The position numbers were made by a program, and so were the translations under genes. 64,000 nt of DNA from Isoetes taiwanensis (Eukaryota > Streptophyta > Lycopodiopsida > Isoetales > Isoetaceae), in NCBI GenBank assembly GCA_021234155.1, contig JAJEKV010000038.1, positions 6,068,926 through 6,132,925 on the forward strand. Reading direction: 5' to 3'. Position 1 is the stretch's first letter, and each line of letters starts with the position of its first letter. A model generated the notes under the pieces. The model saw only the letters and a program-made list of their open reading frames with translations. It did no database searches and was not told where the DNA came from. Shown piece after piece: positions 1-10,384 of the stretch.

Positions 1-560
1 CCGAAGTGGAGATGGCATTGCAAATTGATGCTTCAAAGGCTTGCCAATGAATGGCGGCGTCTTAGCATCTCCATGGCTTCCCTCAATTGGGCTACATGCT
101 CTTCCATTAATTTGCTGTAGATCACGATGTCGTTGAAGAGAGATTGATGAAGAAATCATCCAAGGAATCTTCGAAGATGTCGTTCCTCAAATGCATACAA
201 GTTGATGGAGCATTCCATAGACTTAGGAAATCACTGTGAAATGATAGTGCCCATACCAAGTTCTGAAGGAGTCTTATAATTATCTTCCCCCTTCATCCTT
301 ATTTGCTGATTGCCCTGAGCTTAAGTCGATTTTGTAGAAGAATCCTGCTTCTTGGGGCTGATCCATTATGTCGTTTACTTGCTGAGCTTCCCATGGTTGA
401 TATACATCTTTAGAATTCCATCTTGGCCAAAAGGATCCCCAAGTCGGTCAACTCTTACAACTGTTCCTTGAGCTCTGCTAGCTTGGAAGTGCTCATTCTA
501 TAAAGAGCCTTGCTAATCCGGTGCAAGAGTGATTTCAGACTCTACGCCTCTATAGAGCAA
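1..560 (-). pseudogene. Ty3/gypsy reverse transcriptase fragment, decayed
   Basis: Read on the minus strand with frameshifts, this stretch gives RT-like pieces in the expected order. A segment near 318-372 reads DQPQEAGFFYKIDLSSGQ, the conserved RT block around KIDLRSGY. Next comes a YGHYHFTV-like segment near 230-260, then LRNDIFEDSLDDFF at about 143-189, then DIVIYSKLMEEHV at about 85-125. These match the palm and YLDD neighbourhood of plant Ty3/gypsy polymerases. No long ORF survives. The fragment runs off the left edge, so the downstream RNase H and integrase would lie outside the window. It is opposite in strand to the LTR element that begins near 2090 and belongs to a different insertion. 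Confidence 0.75.
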
Positions 561-2089
561 AAGCTCTCAAATTTCATCAAGGGATATATCATGGGACTTC
601 TTAATTAACTTGGAAATTGGCCAAGGCAACTGTTTCGAAATAGCATCTTCCTTCTTACTATTGCGGTCGGGGTCGACAACTTGTAGCTTATGTATGACCT
701 CATTCCTCATGATGCACTTAAGTAATTGCCTTAATAACATGCGTTGCACGATTGGAACTTAACTTAAATTATAAGGTACTTGCCCTTTGGTGCTGGGATA
801 AGTATCTCTTGCTTATGATAATAAACTATTGCCTTAGCCGGCTTTAATATTGCATGTCTATTCTGAGGTCATAGCTGCCAATGTACATAAGTTGGTGCCG
901 ATGCTTTACTTAGCTATGCTTGAGGTTGATGTTGACTTGACTCTTGTTCCGTTGGTGCTGCTAATTACTCAACCTTGCCTTAATTACTGGCCTAGATTTA
1001 GACTTAAGAGTCTTGCTCTTAAAGATGTCCGTCATCTAGGAGGTGCAAAATTACAAGTTAAAGAACTACTTACATAAATTCTATGGCCACAAGTTTAGTT
1101 GGCATGACATTACTTTTGGGCACACATAGAAAACTATATGGTTAGATAATTATTCTTGTTTTAGATCTAATCTATACTCTAGGATCTATTATTTTCTTAC
1201 TTATTGCCCTCTTGAAATAGTCCCACCTTTGAGTTGATGCCATCTAAGAAGTTGGCCGGACTTATTAGATTGCTTCCCTTCATTTGGTCGGATTATTCCT
1301 TGCGGAAGTACTCGTCATATACACGGTCGACGGTTATCCTATTATTGAATCCTTCTTAGCGAGGTGATCAAGTTCACGAAGAGGTTCCAATATGTTGGAT
1401 ATCTGCCAGCAATGTATACAATTATTGTACTCCGTACATTTTCTTTCCAATACTTGAAGCTTTGCTCCATTCTTGGGTCCATCTTTCTAAAGGAAAAGAC
1501 AAAAAAATCTACTCGAAATTTCGTCCCCATCCCATCATGGATGTTATCACCCATAATTCTAAGAAACTCAACTATCGATAGGGTCCCCTAGCTTGCTCAA
1601 AGGTGTGTAGTCATTAGTCGTTGGAGTAGCAAGGCGATGGTCCATAATTTGTTGAAAAGAATGCGGTATCCTTGGGAGTTCTTTGTATGGTCCTTCAAGT
1701 GCCCTGCTTTCTTTTATTGAACATATTCGACTCTCTTTCGTCCTTAATGTTGATGCTAACTACCTTCATTAACATTATCCCTCTTAGTGGACTTCTTTGA
1801 TGTAGATAACATAACGCTTCGATTATTAGCATCCCAAGAGCTTGAAGATAATGTTCTTCACATTCTAGAATCTTTCATGTCGGCTCATCATGCGCTTGGA
1901 GGTTACGAGATTCGGGGATGATTCTCCCAACTCTGAATTGCTATTGTTGTGTTTTGACCTTGTCGATTCTATTCTTCGTCTTCTTGGTTGCATGTTGTTG
2001 TTATAAAGGCTGATGACAATGTTGAGTGCTTTACCACTTCTAACGTGCTTCTTCTCTTGCTGACGTTCCAACCGATTATCTGCCCCGGG
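561..2089 (-). other. No gene recognised; probably upstream part of the same antisense retroelement
   Basis: No domain can be read on either strand. Because the RT fragment to the left is on the minus strand, its protease and gag would be expected here, but I find no protease motif or zinc knuckle. The short ORFs, for example 567-749 and 1342-1554 on the minus strand, have no recognisable motif. Confidence 0.35.
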
Positions 2090-2206
2090 GCGTATATCTG
2101 TCGTTACCTAAATCCGCGCGTGCAGCCCAAATCCGGTGGCGTGTGCGCTAGCGTGTAGCCGTGTGAGTAGCCCTAGGGGGCAACTTGCCCGAAATATGTG
2201 CAACTA

Positions 2207-2353
2207 TTAATGTGCACATTTTTTCCAATGTACACATTAATGTGAGCACACATTTCAAGTGGACACTTTCATGCCAAGTGGGCCACACCCATAGGTGCAA
2301 TTAATGTGCACATTTTCCAATGTACACATTAATGTGGGCACACATTTCCATGT
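2207..2353. repeat. Two copies of a ~50-bp repeat in the U3 region
   Basis: Two near-identical copies, about 2207-2259 and 2301-2353, each contain TTAATGTGCACATTTT, CCAATGTACACATTAATG and a GCACACATTTC tail. The period is about 94 bp. Each copy can fold on itself because ATTAATGTG pairs with CACATTAAT. The position just upstream of the LTR TATA box suggests an enhancer-like role, which is inference. Confidence 0.7.
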
Positions 2354-2454
2354 GTGTGCACATTTGGCCACCTAGCCCTTAAAGGCAAGTGGGCCCATTT
2401 CCACTATCCCACATGCCAAAGGGGATAATTGGAAACCCTAGCCAACCCCTTGTC

Positions 2455-2460
2455 TATATA
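2455..2460 (+). promoter_or_regulatory. TATA box of the LTR promoter
   Basis: TGTCTATATAGGGTAGG is a good plant TATA context, lying between repeated U3 sequence and the conserved R/U5-like part. Confidence 0.5.
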
Positions 2461-3731
2461 GGGTAGGAAACCCTAACTAGCCCAATTTTTGATTTTAGGG
2501 CTTTTAGAACTGTTTTGGCTGCCTCAGCGGCCAAAACCGCATCCCGACTTGCTCGGGAGAATTGCATCCTTAGTTCCTCTAGATTCGAAATTTTTCCGGG
2601 ATGGTCGAGCTCCAGTCGGGAGGAGCCCCTCAAGGATCAGGTATTTGGCCAATTAGATAGTCTAAACCCTATTTTAGTCATAGAATCAAGAGGTTTAGCC
2701 TATTAAATTGCCCATAGCAGCCCTCTAGATCTCTAGATAGTAGATTCTAACTAAAGAACCTAACTCTATGTTGTAGAATAGATCTAGTTCTTTAGTTCTC
2801 TGTGAAGTATATGGATGATGTATCTCTATGAACTCCTTGTATTGGGAAGGGGGTAGAGACCTAAAAGCTTTGTAGTTGATGCTCCTAGAGTAGCCTCTCT
2901 AGCACACTTGTGGATTCGCCTGCACAAGAGCCACACCGGGATGTGGGTGAAGGGGCCGAGGCCCAGGCTGAGAAGGAGGTTCATGTCCCGACTCTTGAAC
3001 GGTTCCTCTCGTGTGTGTAAGGCCTCACGGGACCATTGTGACTAGGTCCAATGGCTTGCCCTTTGCGTCTTGGGGCAAGGCATGGGCTCGACACCGTGAA
3101 GTGGTGTTCACTTTCCAAAGGTTCACGAATACACGGGCAAAGTGGCCCTCTAGTCACCTTGACTCAAAGATGTAGATCTGCGGAGGGAGGATCCCTACCT
3201 GCCCCATCTAACGGGAAGATGAGCCCGGAATAGCCCCTTTGGCTATGCATCCGGCCAGACTGATCCCCAACACTTTTCACCTACTCACGCAAAGTGTGCA
3301 ATGGGAGGGGCGGATGGAGTGGACAACCCTAAGCCATGTTCATATGCCGCCCAAATCCATTACCATGAATTAAATGCCTCGCAATGAACTCGAGACCCAA
3401 GCCGCCGGTCATCCCTTTGAGTCCGAGCCTTGGGTAGGATTCCCTATGTGATGTCTTTGATCCTTGTCTATGCAGATATGTGGAGGACCATCCTTCGTGA
3501 TGGTCATATGATGTTGATGTATGTACTCTTGACATGTATGTTTACGCTTCCCCTAGCCTAGTAGGCCCTCGAGGGAGATCGAGGTGCAATGACCCTTCCA
3601 CTCTTCCCCCACCGGAACCCGCCACGGTTGCGGTGTCATGTGGAGGGCCCCTATTAGCATGGAGCCGGTATGGGGGATGAACTCCTGTTTGTATCTGGTG
3701 GGGGCACCGATATCGGTAGGGGACGTCACAA

Positions 3732-3742
3732 TGGTATCGAGC
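3732..3742 (+). other. Primer binding site (initiator Met tRNA)
   Basis: TGGTATCGAGC matches the usual plant retrotransposon primer site TGGTATCAGAGC except for loss of one A inside the CAG. It starts two bases after the LTR end CACA, exactly as at 10101 in the other LTR element. This marks the start of the internal region that holds the two gene-like units and gag. Confidence 0.75.
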
Positions 3743-3935
3743 TATGTTCTTGGAGACCAAGAGCAAAAGCAGCGGCCATGTTCCCATAGCACTACCTTGA
3801 TAGGATCCTTAAACCCCTAAAAAATGGGAAAAATTTTTTCTCATTTTTGTAGTTATGCTAAGCTAGTAACGATTAAAATGAATAGAAATGTAAAAAGATT
3901 AAAAATTGACGAGCCAACATCCAAAAAGTAGGGTG

Positions 3936-4002
3936 GTCTCACACGTCGCGCCGGAGACCCATTTTGACATTCTCTAAATCTGGGCCGGCGCAACGTAGAG
4001 AC
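3936..4002. repeat. Hairpin repeat, copy 1 (upstream of the H3-like gene)
   Basis: A 67-bp imperfect palindrome. The outer arm GTCTCACACGTCGCGCC pairs with a GGCGCAACGTAGAGAC arm. The inner arm ATTTTGA pairs weakly with TCTAAAT around the centre ACATTC. It is the first of four copies placed as two pairs, one pair before each ORF. Confidence 0.85.
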
Positions 4003-4122
4003 ATTCAAATTTTGACATCAAAAAGTTGTAAATTACGATTAAAATAACTTGATAATTCTTATTTTAAGCTAAGAATCGAGAATTAGCATGTTACATGTTA
4101 ATTTAATAGTGGGCCCCACCAT

Positions 4123-4188
4123 GTCTCACCACGTCACACGCCGGACGATGATTTTGACATTCTCGAAATCCGGGCCGGGCGAACGTGA
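4123..4188. repeat. Hairpin repeat, copy 2
   Basis: Same unit as at 3936 but more diverged (GTCTCACCACGTCACACGCC ... GGGCCGGGCGAACGTGAAC). The start-to-start distance to copy 1 is 187 bp. It ends about 75 bp before the TATA box of the H3-like gene. Confidence 0.8.
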
Positions 4189-4263
4189 ACCTTGCTTAAT
4201 TAGGTGTTTTAGATGCCTTAGACAACCCAAAAGGTAGTTTAAAAGTTGACCTAAAATTGGCCC

Positions 4264-4271
4264 TATAAATA
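4264..4271 (+). promoter_or_regulatory. TATA box for the H3-like gene
   Basis: CCCTATAAATAGACCC is a consensus plant TATA box about 100 bp before the ATG pair at 4368/4371. It lies inside the retroelement and far from the LTR TATA box, so this ORF appears to have its own promoter. Confidence 0.6.
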
Positions 4272-4367
4272 GACCCAGACCCCTCCCATTTTTTTCCTGT
4301 TCTTCCCTAGAACTTCGCCAGTCCGCCAAAGCGATCTTACGCGCTTAGCTCCGTCGACAAACCGAAG

Positions 4368-5737
4368 ATGATGGCCCGCACAAAAGCAGACTGCAAAGGA
4401 AGCCTAGCTGAAGGGATCCTCCAACCGGCTGTCCGGCCTCCTTCCGGATTCTTCGAACGCCTTCTCCGCGACGGCGAATCTTCGTCGAGCGAAGAAGCAG
4501 GATCGGATCGGAGCGACCATACAGAGCTCTTAGAGGACGAACAGCCGGATGTTATGCACCAAATCCTTGAGGAGATCGCACAGGAGGTGGGAAGAAGCGG
4601 GGAGCAGCAGGAGCAACCCCGGGAGGACAACAACCCCAGGGAGGGAGGAGCAGCCGAGCTGTAGGGCGGGCGGTCGGCGCCCCGTGACCAACCTCGGGGG
4701 AACCCCAACCCCACGGGGGGGAGCACAGGAGCAAAAGGGACCAATCGACGGCTCAGAGCAACCCCAAAGGAGATCCACCGGGAAGAGCAAAGAAGAGAGG
4801 AGCAAAGAAATGCAATGAACTCACCCCTCGATGAAGAGGCCGACCTTGCACGCTTCGTCCACAAGTATGAAGCCAAAGAGCGCCGCCGGGAGCAAAGGAC
4901 AAAGAGTCGAGAAGAGGATCCGACCACAGCCAGCGGGCCCAAGAAGAGGAAGGCCAAAGCCGTAAAGGCAGGTAAAAGGAAACTGGTAAAGGTCGGGAAG
5001 CGAGCCGCGGGTCCCGTCATCAACAAGCCGTCGGGAGAGGAGAGACCCGCCCACCACCGAAGCGACTTCGGATGAAGACTACGTCGAGGCGCAGACGGGT
5101 GGCAAGCTCTTCAAAGCCCCCTTGCCGAGAGGAAGAGGTCCCTGGCGCAGATAGCCCAAGAAATCGGGAGGAGACCGGACAGCTAAGCGGCCCCCACCTT
5201 TTCCGACGTGGGATAGGGTTAAAGCCCCGCGACCCCAGCGGGAGGCGTACGTGATAGACCCCCTAAAGGTCTATCAGAAGAGGATCAGGGAACACAACTC
5301 CTATATGGAGAAGTGGGAGGCATACAATGCTTATTTCTAGGAGCATCGGGTGAGAACAGTCGAAGGTGGAGTACCCCCAGGCAACATCTGAAGCCACCGC
5401 CACCCAGACCCAAGCCTCCCCGAGCACCGGGTAAGAAGCGGAGCAAGAAGAAGAAGCTGGAAGACAGGGCCCTCAAGGAGATCCGCCACTTCCAGAAGAG
5501 TTACGGGCTCTTGATTCCCCGGCGCCGTTCCAACGTTTGGTCCGCGAAGTGATGCAAGAATATAACACAGACATGCGCGTGACCGACGAGATGCTGTTGT
5601 GTTTACAGGAGGCGGCCGAAGCAAAAATAGTGCAGCATTTTGAAGATTCAACGGCTTGCATAGTACACGCAAAGAGGGTCACCCTCATGAGGCAGGATAT
5701 GCATCTTGCCAGGCACATCAAGGGAGAACGCCCTTGA
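4368..5737 (+). CDS. Histone H3-like protein with long charged insert (interrupted as written)
   Basis: The start is ATG ATG GCC CGC ACA AAA; the second ATG (4371) gives MARTK, the start of histone H3. The last part reads [17 protein letters not shown] (about 5470-5519), then [10 protein letters not shown] through HAKRVTLM to HIKGERP and a TGA at 5735. That is the H3 alpha-N helix and complete histone fold. From PFQRLVRE to the C-terminus I count 70 residues, about 38 identical to canonical H3 and with no indel. Between tail and fold lie about 330 residues: an acidic Ser/Glu stretch, a Gln/Glu-rich part, a Lys-rich part ([14 protein letters not shown]) and another basic run (KKRSKKKK) before the fold. 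As written it is broken by three TAG codons (4662, 5152, 5338) and frame changes near 5045, 5385 and 5518. The fold implies nucleosomal DNA binding. It could be a decayed gene or an intact one spoiled by base-call errors. A poly(A) signal follows at 5788. Confidence 0.8.
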
Positions 5738-5787
5738 ATTTTGTAAATAACTGGAAAATTTTGTTAATGTAAAGAAATTTTTGTGTA

Positions 5788-5793
5788 AATAAA
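5788..5793 (+). terminator. Polyadenylation signal after the H3-like gene
   Basis: AATAAA lies about 50 bp after the stop codon in an A/T-rich trailer. This suggests a polyadenylated transcript, as plant histone genes make, ending before the second gene-like unit. Confidence 0.5.
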
Positions 5794-5881
5794 GTGTCAA
5801 ACCCTGTTTAAATAGGTTAAGATATCGATCCCTAGCTTTTGTTTTAGGTGAATTGGAGCTTTGAGCAAAAATTGAGACGAT

Positions 5882-5948
5882 GTCTCACACGTCGCACCAG
5901 GACAGATTTTGACATTCTCAAAATCGGGCTGGGCGCAACGTGTGAGAC
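5882..5948. repeat. Hairpin repeat, copy 3 (upstream of the second ORF)
   Basis: A 67-bp palindrome: the arm GTCTCACACGTCGCACC pairs with GGGCGCAACGTGTGAGAC, and inside it GATTTTGA pairs with TCAAAATC. Same unit as at 3936 and 4123. Confidence 0.88.
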
Positions 5949-6080
5949 CATGCCCAAAAATGCCCAAAACAGCTCCAAATCGACTAAGTAAGGGGTCAAT
6001 TCTGCCTAACTCGATGAGTTTAGTGGAATTACAGCCTTAGATCACTTAAATTGAGTAAGCCTAGCCCAATTGGGACCCAT

Positions 6081-6147
6081 GTCTCACACGTCGCGCCAGG
6101 ATATGTTTCGACATTCTCAAAATCGGTCTGGGCGCAACGTGTGAGAC
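6081..6147. repeat. Hairpin repeat, copy 4
   Basis: The best-preserved outer stem: GTCTCACACGTCGCGCC against GGCGCAACGTGTGAGAC, 17 bp with one mismatch. It starts 199 bp after copy 3, nearly the spacing of copies 1 and 2, and ends about 180 bp before the TATA box of the second ORF. Confidence 0.88.
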
Positions 6148-6325
6148 CTCGTACCATTTCTTCACCAAATGATCTCCAAATTGTACAATAGGTCCAGTAC
6201 TTGTTCTTAGCATGCTCAAACCCTAGAAATAGCCTTCAAACTTGCAATTGCATCCCTTAATAGGTCAGAATTGCCTAATCTCAGTAAATTCTAGGTCATC
6301 CAAAAATTAGGGTTTCCCCATTTTC

Positions 6326-6333
6326 TATAAATA
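6326..6333 (+). promoter_or_regulatory. TATA box for the second ORF
   Basis: TTTCTATAAATAAGTTCCCC is about 120 bp before the ATG at 6448. The order hairpin, hairpin, TATA, ATG repeats that of the H3-like gene. Confidence 0.6.
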
Positions 6334-6447
6334 AGTTCCCCATTTCTCAATTGGCACCCTGCAAATTTGCTCTCCACTGCTTAGGCGATCTTTCAGCTCC
6401 CTGAGGCGCTTCTGCATCCGTTTGATACTCCCTTCTTTGCTAGATCA

Positions 6448-7295
6448 ATGGCCACTGCTGACTTCGGGCGATGGTACAGCGCCAGTGCCCATGCTGCCGA
6501 GGCGGATGTCAACGACATCTTCCAAGTCTTTGGGAAGGAAATTGACATCCAAGCTACGCTAAATGCAATCCCAGCATATAGGCAAGTGCTAGCAGAATTT
6601 CAAGCTAGGGTAGGACCCTCACTTGTTCAAGTCCCCCCTTGCATAGGATACTTCGTTCCCCGCCAATCCCTTCAAGCAGCCTTGGGTGATGTCCCCAACA
6701 TCGCCAAGTACTTAACTAACAAGGCGCAGAGGCTGCCTGACTACATGGTCCTGACAGCCAACAGGACCAAGTACTTCTCTTACACCGCAGCCCTAGCCAT
6801 CTTCTTATCCCACCGCGCCGAGAACCCGATGGGGGCAACCTCTATTCCCCCGATGGAGGTAGACCCCATAGCAGTCCAAGCAGAAGAGCAGATGCTGTTG
6901 CAATACCAACAGGAACAAGAAGCAAGAGAGGAGGAAGAAGAGTCGGACGACGAAGGATACACGGAGCTCGACTCAGATGAAGAACGGCGCCAAGCAGAGC
7001 AGGAGCTGGTCAACTTCGAGCGGAGCCGGCTGAGCATCAGAGTTGCTCCCCCACTCGGGCTAGGCATCGCAAGCCTAGCTCCTATCATCATCAACGGAGA
7101 GGAGTATCTACTCCTCAGCGACATCCAGAACCTTCCCGAATGCAGGGAGAGGGAGCTCAGGTTGGACGAATTGCTCCACCAACTGCGGCAGACCGACATG
7201 GACGACTTCATCGTCCGGGGAGCCTCGGACTTTCCGCTTCAAGTAAGGGAGGCCGACACCTACACAGGCGAAACGACCTCAGATATCCAGGCCTA
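6448..7295 (+). CDS. Second element ORF, N-terminal part, unrecognised protein
   Basis: An open frame of about 283 codons starts MATADFGRWYSASAHAAEA and runs without a stop until the LTR element at 7296. Residues 1-130 look globular. Residues about 140-195 are strongly acidic (EEEEESDDEGYTELDSDEE). A further globular part includes ELRLDELLHQLRQTDMDDF. I recognise no domain. GC content and codon style match the H3-like gene, and it has the same paired-hairpin plus TATA promoter, so the two probably work or move together. Its reading frame resumes at 13198 after the inserted LTR element. Candidates such as a gag-like or chromatin-associated protein cannot be tested by eye. Confidence 0.6.
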
Positions 7296-10098
7296 TGTAA
7301 CAGTCCTGGCCACTTGATGGGTTAATATATTTCTGTACGTATATACATATTCATGGCATGTATGCAGCATGAGACCAGGGTTTTGTCTCTTTGGAGAAAG
7401 TATTGTTGCAGAGCATGAAGGCAGGGAGCAATTCTGGGCAGTTTTAGAACCCGATTTTTGAAGCATCATATCTTGGCGACCCGAGATCCTTTTCAGGTGA
7501 TTTTTCTTTTGCTGGAAAGATCTTTAAGTTAGCTTTTCGGAATGGGTCTGATCAGGCCGAAACGCATCCTTATGAGAAAGTTATGACAGAAATTGTGATG
7601 TTGGGTCAGAATTGACTGCACTATGTATGTTCTTCTGCAGTTTGATTCTTGGAGTTAGAAGACGATCTTTTGAGGCGCAATCAATTGAAAGGGTTCCAGA
7701 GGTCTATCCACGAAGAAATTCTAAGGTGGGGTTTTGCTGAGTTAATTTGAGATTTGATATGGACTGCCATGGTTAGATTTATGATGATTTGTTAAGAGGG
7801 TTATGGCTATGTATTTCCAAGGAACTATGGCGTGTAAAAACTCCAGAGGTAAGAAATCATAATTGCTTCTATGCCTAAATATGTTCATGCTTTTGGTAAG
7901 ATATTTGGGTGCTTATGTGTTGATGTGAACATAGAAATTCAGAAACAGATTGTTTAGGCTTTGCTTAAGCAGATGGCATGGGATCTAACTGAGAAAAGCT
8001 GAATTGATGCATGTGGATTCTTTTTAAGCATTTGGGCATAGCTAGGAATGGTCGATTTGCATTGGACTTCTTCAAAAGATAGAGATTGATGCTGCCTCAG
8101 AGGGGTATAGAGGCCTTTTTGCCGAGATTTGCAAGCCTAAGCTAGTCTAGTTGAAGAGAAGCTGAGAGGGATATGATGTATTGTATATAAAAGGACCGGA
8201 TTCAATGGTAAAGGGGCATTTCGGCTGAATCAGGGATATCATGGAAGGATTTTTGGAGCTATCTGGATGGGTTTGGATTCACGTGAAAGCATGCCAAAAT
8301 ATCTTGGGAAGTGTGGATTTGGGCATGGAAAGTCCCGATTCGGGATGTGCAACTTCGATATAGTAAGATCGGGCTGAAATACAGAGGTGTTATGGCTATT
8401 CTGGTCTTCTAACTTGTTGTTTTTTCTTTCTTGTCTCATTTGTGATATATGCATGTTGTTAACAAATTGGTAATTGGTAATGATATAATAATAGGTAAAG
8501 ATAGAAGCCAAAGGGGAACAATGGAAGTGTAAGGGCTATGGTATGAATATAGATTAGCCAGTAGAGCAGTTGCAGGAGATCTAGGAGATCTGAGTGGTAA
8601 CGTAAACTTAAATAATTCTAAGAACATGAGACATAGTTCGGAATCATTTGATAGTTGATATAAGCAGTTGTGGTCATGAGTCGATGTGGATTTGTAATCC
8701 AGAATGAGTTCCACCTTAGATGCACTAATAATCCTTAGCTATAGAAAGAGGGTTTTAATTGGAATAATAAAAACCTTAACTAATTGGAGATAAATAAATG
8801 GTGGAACCTTAGAGATCAAATGAAGTTGGGCCGAGAGAGCAATATGAGGCATATGTGGGTGTCTAGATGAGGCTATGGCATGGAGCACTGTTATTCTAAG
8901 TGTACACCGTAAGTTTCCAAGTTATTGCACTATACTTTGTCAAAGGCATCATAGCTAATAGATTGTCCTCAGGGAGAATGGTTTTGAGGTAAGGTTTGCA
9001 TTGTGTGGATTGTTAGTATCTTTCCTTGTTGTAGCTACATCAAGGATAGTTAGGCTTATGGCTTCCTCGACGTGTTGGATTGCGATCATTATCTTCATCG
9101 ATAACCTAGCTACTTCAACTTGGGCGTTGTATAGACAACATCGACAACAAGTATAATCTAGGCACATGATAGTAAACATTCTAATGAACTTCACATGTCT
9201 TGGTCTTGCATTGTCCAATTTATTGTCTTGGTATTTGATGTCTATTGAAACCTCCGGGTCGGACTTCTAGGTTCTAAGTGGCCCTAGGTTGCTCTGGCAT
9301 GCTCATGTTCATCTCAGTGATTCTCTGTGGTATTCTTGTGCTCTATGACACCGGCGTTAGTTCTCTGGCCCGGGATTGCTCGTCGATCAATTCTTGTGAA
9401 CTCCCATGGTAAGAGGTCCTCGATTGCGGGGTGGGGTGGGAAGGGTATGCGCATACGAGGTTTACCCCACCAACTCCGCCAACGGGGCTCGGAATGTGAG
9501 CCGGCTGGGCATTTTTCTGCTAACAGGGCCTGCATGTAGGCTGGCTGAGCTACCCATTGTCCCGGAGCTATATTTCTGATGTTTTGTTATTCTGGCTATG
9601 TTCTTTGCTTTTGTTGCTCAGAGGTTGGTATTTACTTGGATTACGTTGTCATTGTCTTAGCACTGTACTCATGTAGGATTTTCCGTCTGTGTTTGTGCTT
9701 ATCCAAGATTTCCAGAGTATTTCCATGCATGCAATGGCAGCCAGGGATCCCCACTTAGTCACGAGGACTAACCCCAGTGAGTGTATGTGCAGTGAATGAG
9801 CAAGGCGATGGCACCAGCACGATTGTGGCTCATGGATGAGCGAGAAGCTTCTAGGGTTGAGTTGCTAACAGGGATGCTGTAACTATTGAGAATATGGATT
9901 TCTTGGATGTTAATATTGTATGATTATATTGAGACCATAAGTACTTGCTCATTGAGTTTTGAGTATGCTATTTCAACTGTGCAAGAGGAAGATTCAATTC
10001 TTCACCATATTCAATTGTTTGTCACCCCAACCTAGAATTAGCGCAGTATTGACAGGATCCCGAGTTGCCTAGAGGGTCAACTCGGCAGGCTCGTCACA
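7296..10098 (+). repeat. 5' LTR of the non-autonomous element
   Basis: It begins TGTAACAG and ends GTCACA next to the primer site. Alignment by eye with 10397-13197 shows high identity. Most differences are small changes around CAG or CTG, for example AATCAGGGAT against AATCGGGGGAT and ATTCTGGTC against ATTCGGTC. No ORF in it is recognisable. Confidence 0.9.
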
Positions 10099-10100
10099 AT

Positions 10101-10112
10101 TGGTATCAGAGC
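10101..10112 (+). other. Primer binding site (initiator Met tRNA)
   Basis: TGGTATCAGAGC is an exact match to the common plant Met-tRNA primer site, two bases after the 5' LTR. Confidence 0.92.
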
Positions 10113-10384
10113 AATGTTGGATCCTTGGATGTTGACATTATGATCTATGGATTGCAGAGAGATCTAAAAATGCTATCCTCAGGAGGAGGAGGAATATTTA
10201 GAGGCTTCGTGGTTACCATAGAAGTATTCAAGAGAGAAGTCTCCGTATAAGCAACGAGAGCAACTCTTGATGATGTTGAGGTATGAATTATGAATAATTT
10301 GGCATTGAATATTAATTCTATAAGTTGTTGGAGAATTGCTTCATCAAATCAATGATCGACCCATGAGGACATGGGTGAAATTTT

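Larger units (their letters stand above)
2090..3730 (+). mobile_element. 5' LTR of a plus-strand LTR retrotransposon
   Basis: The right boundary is well supported: the LTR ends in GACGTCACA and a primer-binding-site sequence starts two bases later. A TATA box at 2455 and short repeats at 2207-2353 fit a U3 region. The part from about 2840 to 3730 resembles the reverse complement of 32301-33300, the LTR of a separate chromovirus. Both copies share GGGTAGAGACC, ATGCTCCTAGA, GCACAAGAGCC, a GTTGTCCACTCCATCCGCCCC-type block and GCGTGAA blocks in the same order. The left boundary is uncertain because I see no clear TG start and the 3' LTR of this element is not in the window. Confidence 0.65.

Noticed and set aside
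4337-5026. 229-codon minus-strand ORF over the H3-like gene
   Set aside because: It mirrors the GC-rich, purine-biased coding strand and has a Ser/Leu/Arg-rich composition typical of an antisense shadow.
4368-5737. Calling the H3-like protein a centromeric H3 (CENH3)
   Set aside because: CENH3 proteins normally have a longer loop 1 in the histone fold. Here the fold aligns with canonical H3 without a gap, and the N-terminus keeps MARTK. The long divergent insert alone is not evidence for CENH3.
3730-7295. Endogenous large-DNA-virus or pararetrovirus origin of the two ORFs
   Set aside because: Hairpin-TATA units and a histone gene could suggest a virus, but the flanking LTR, primer site and retrotransposon gag explain the location better. 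I saw no capsid, polymerase or movement-protein motif.
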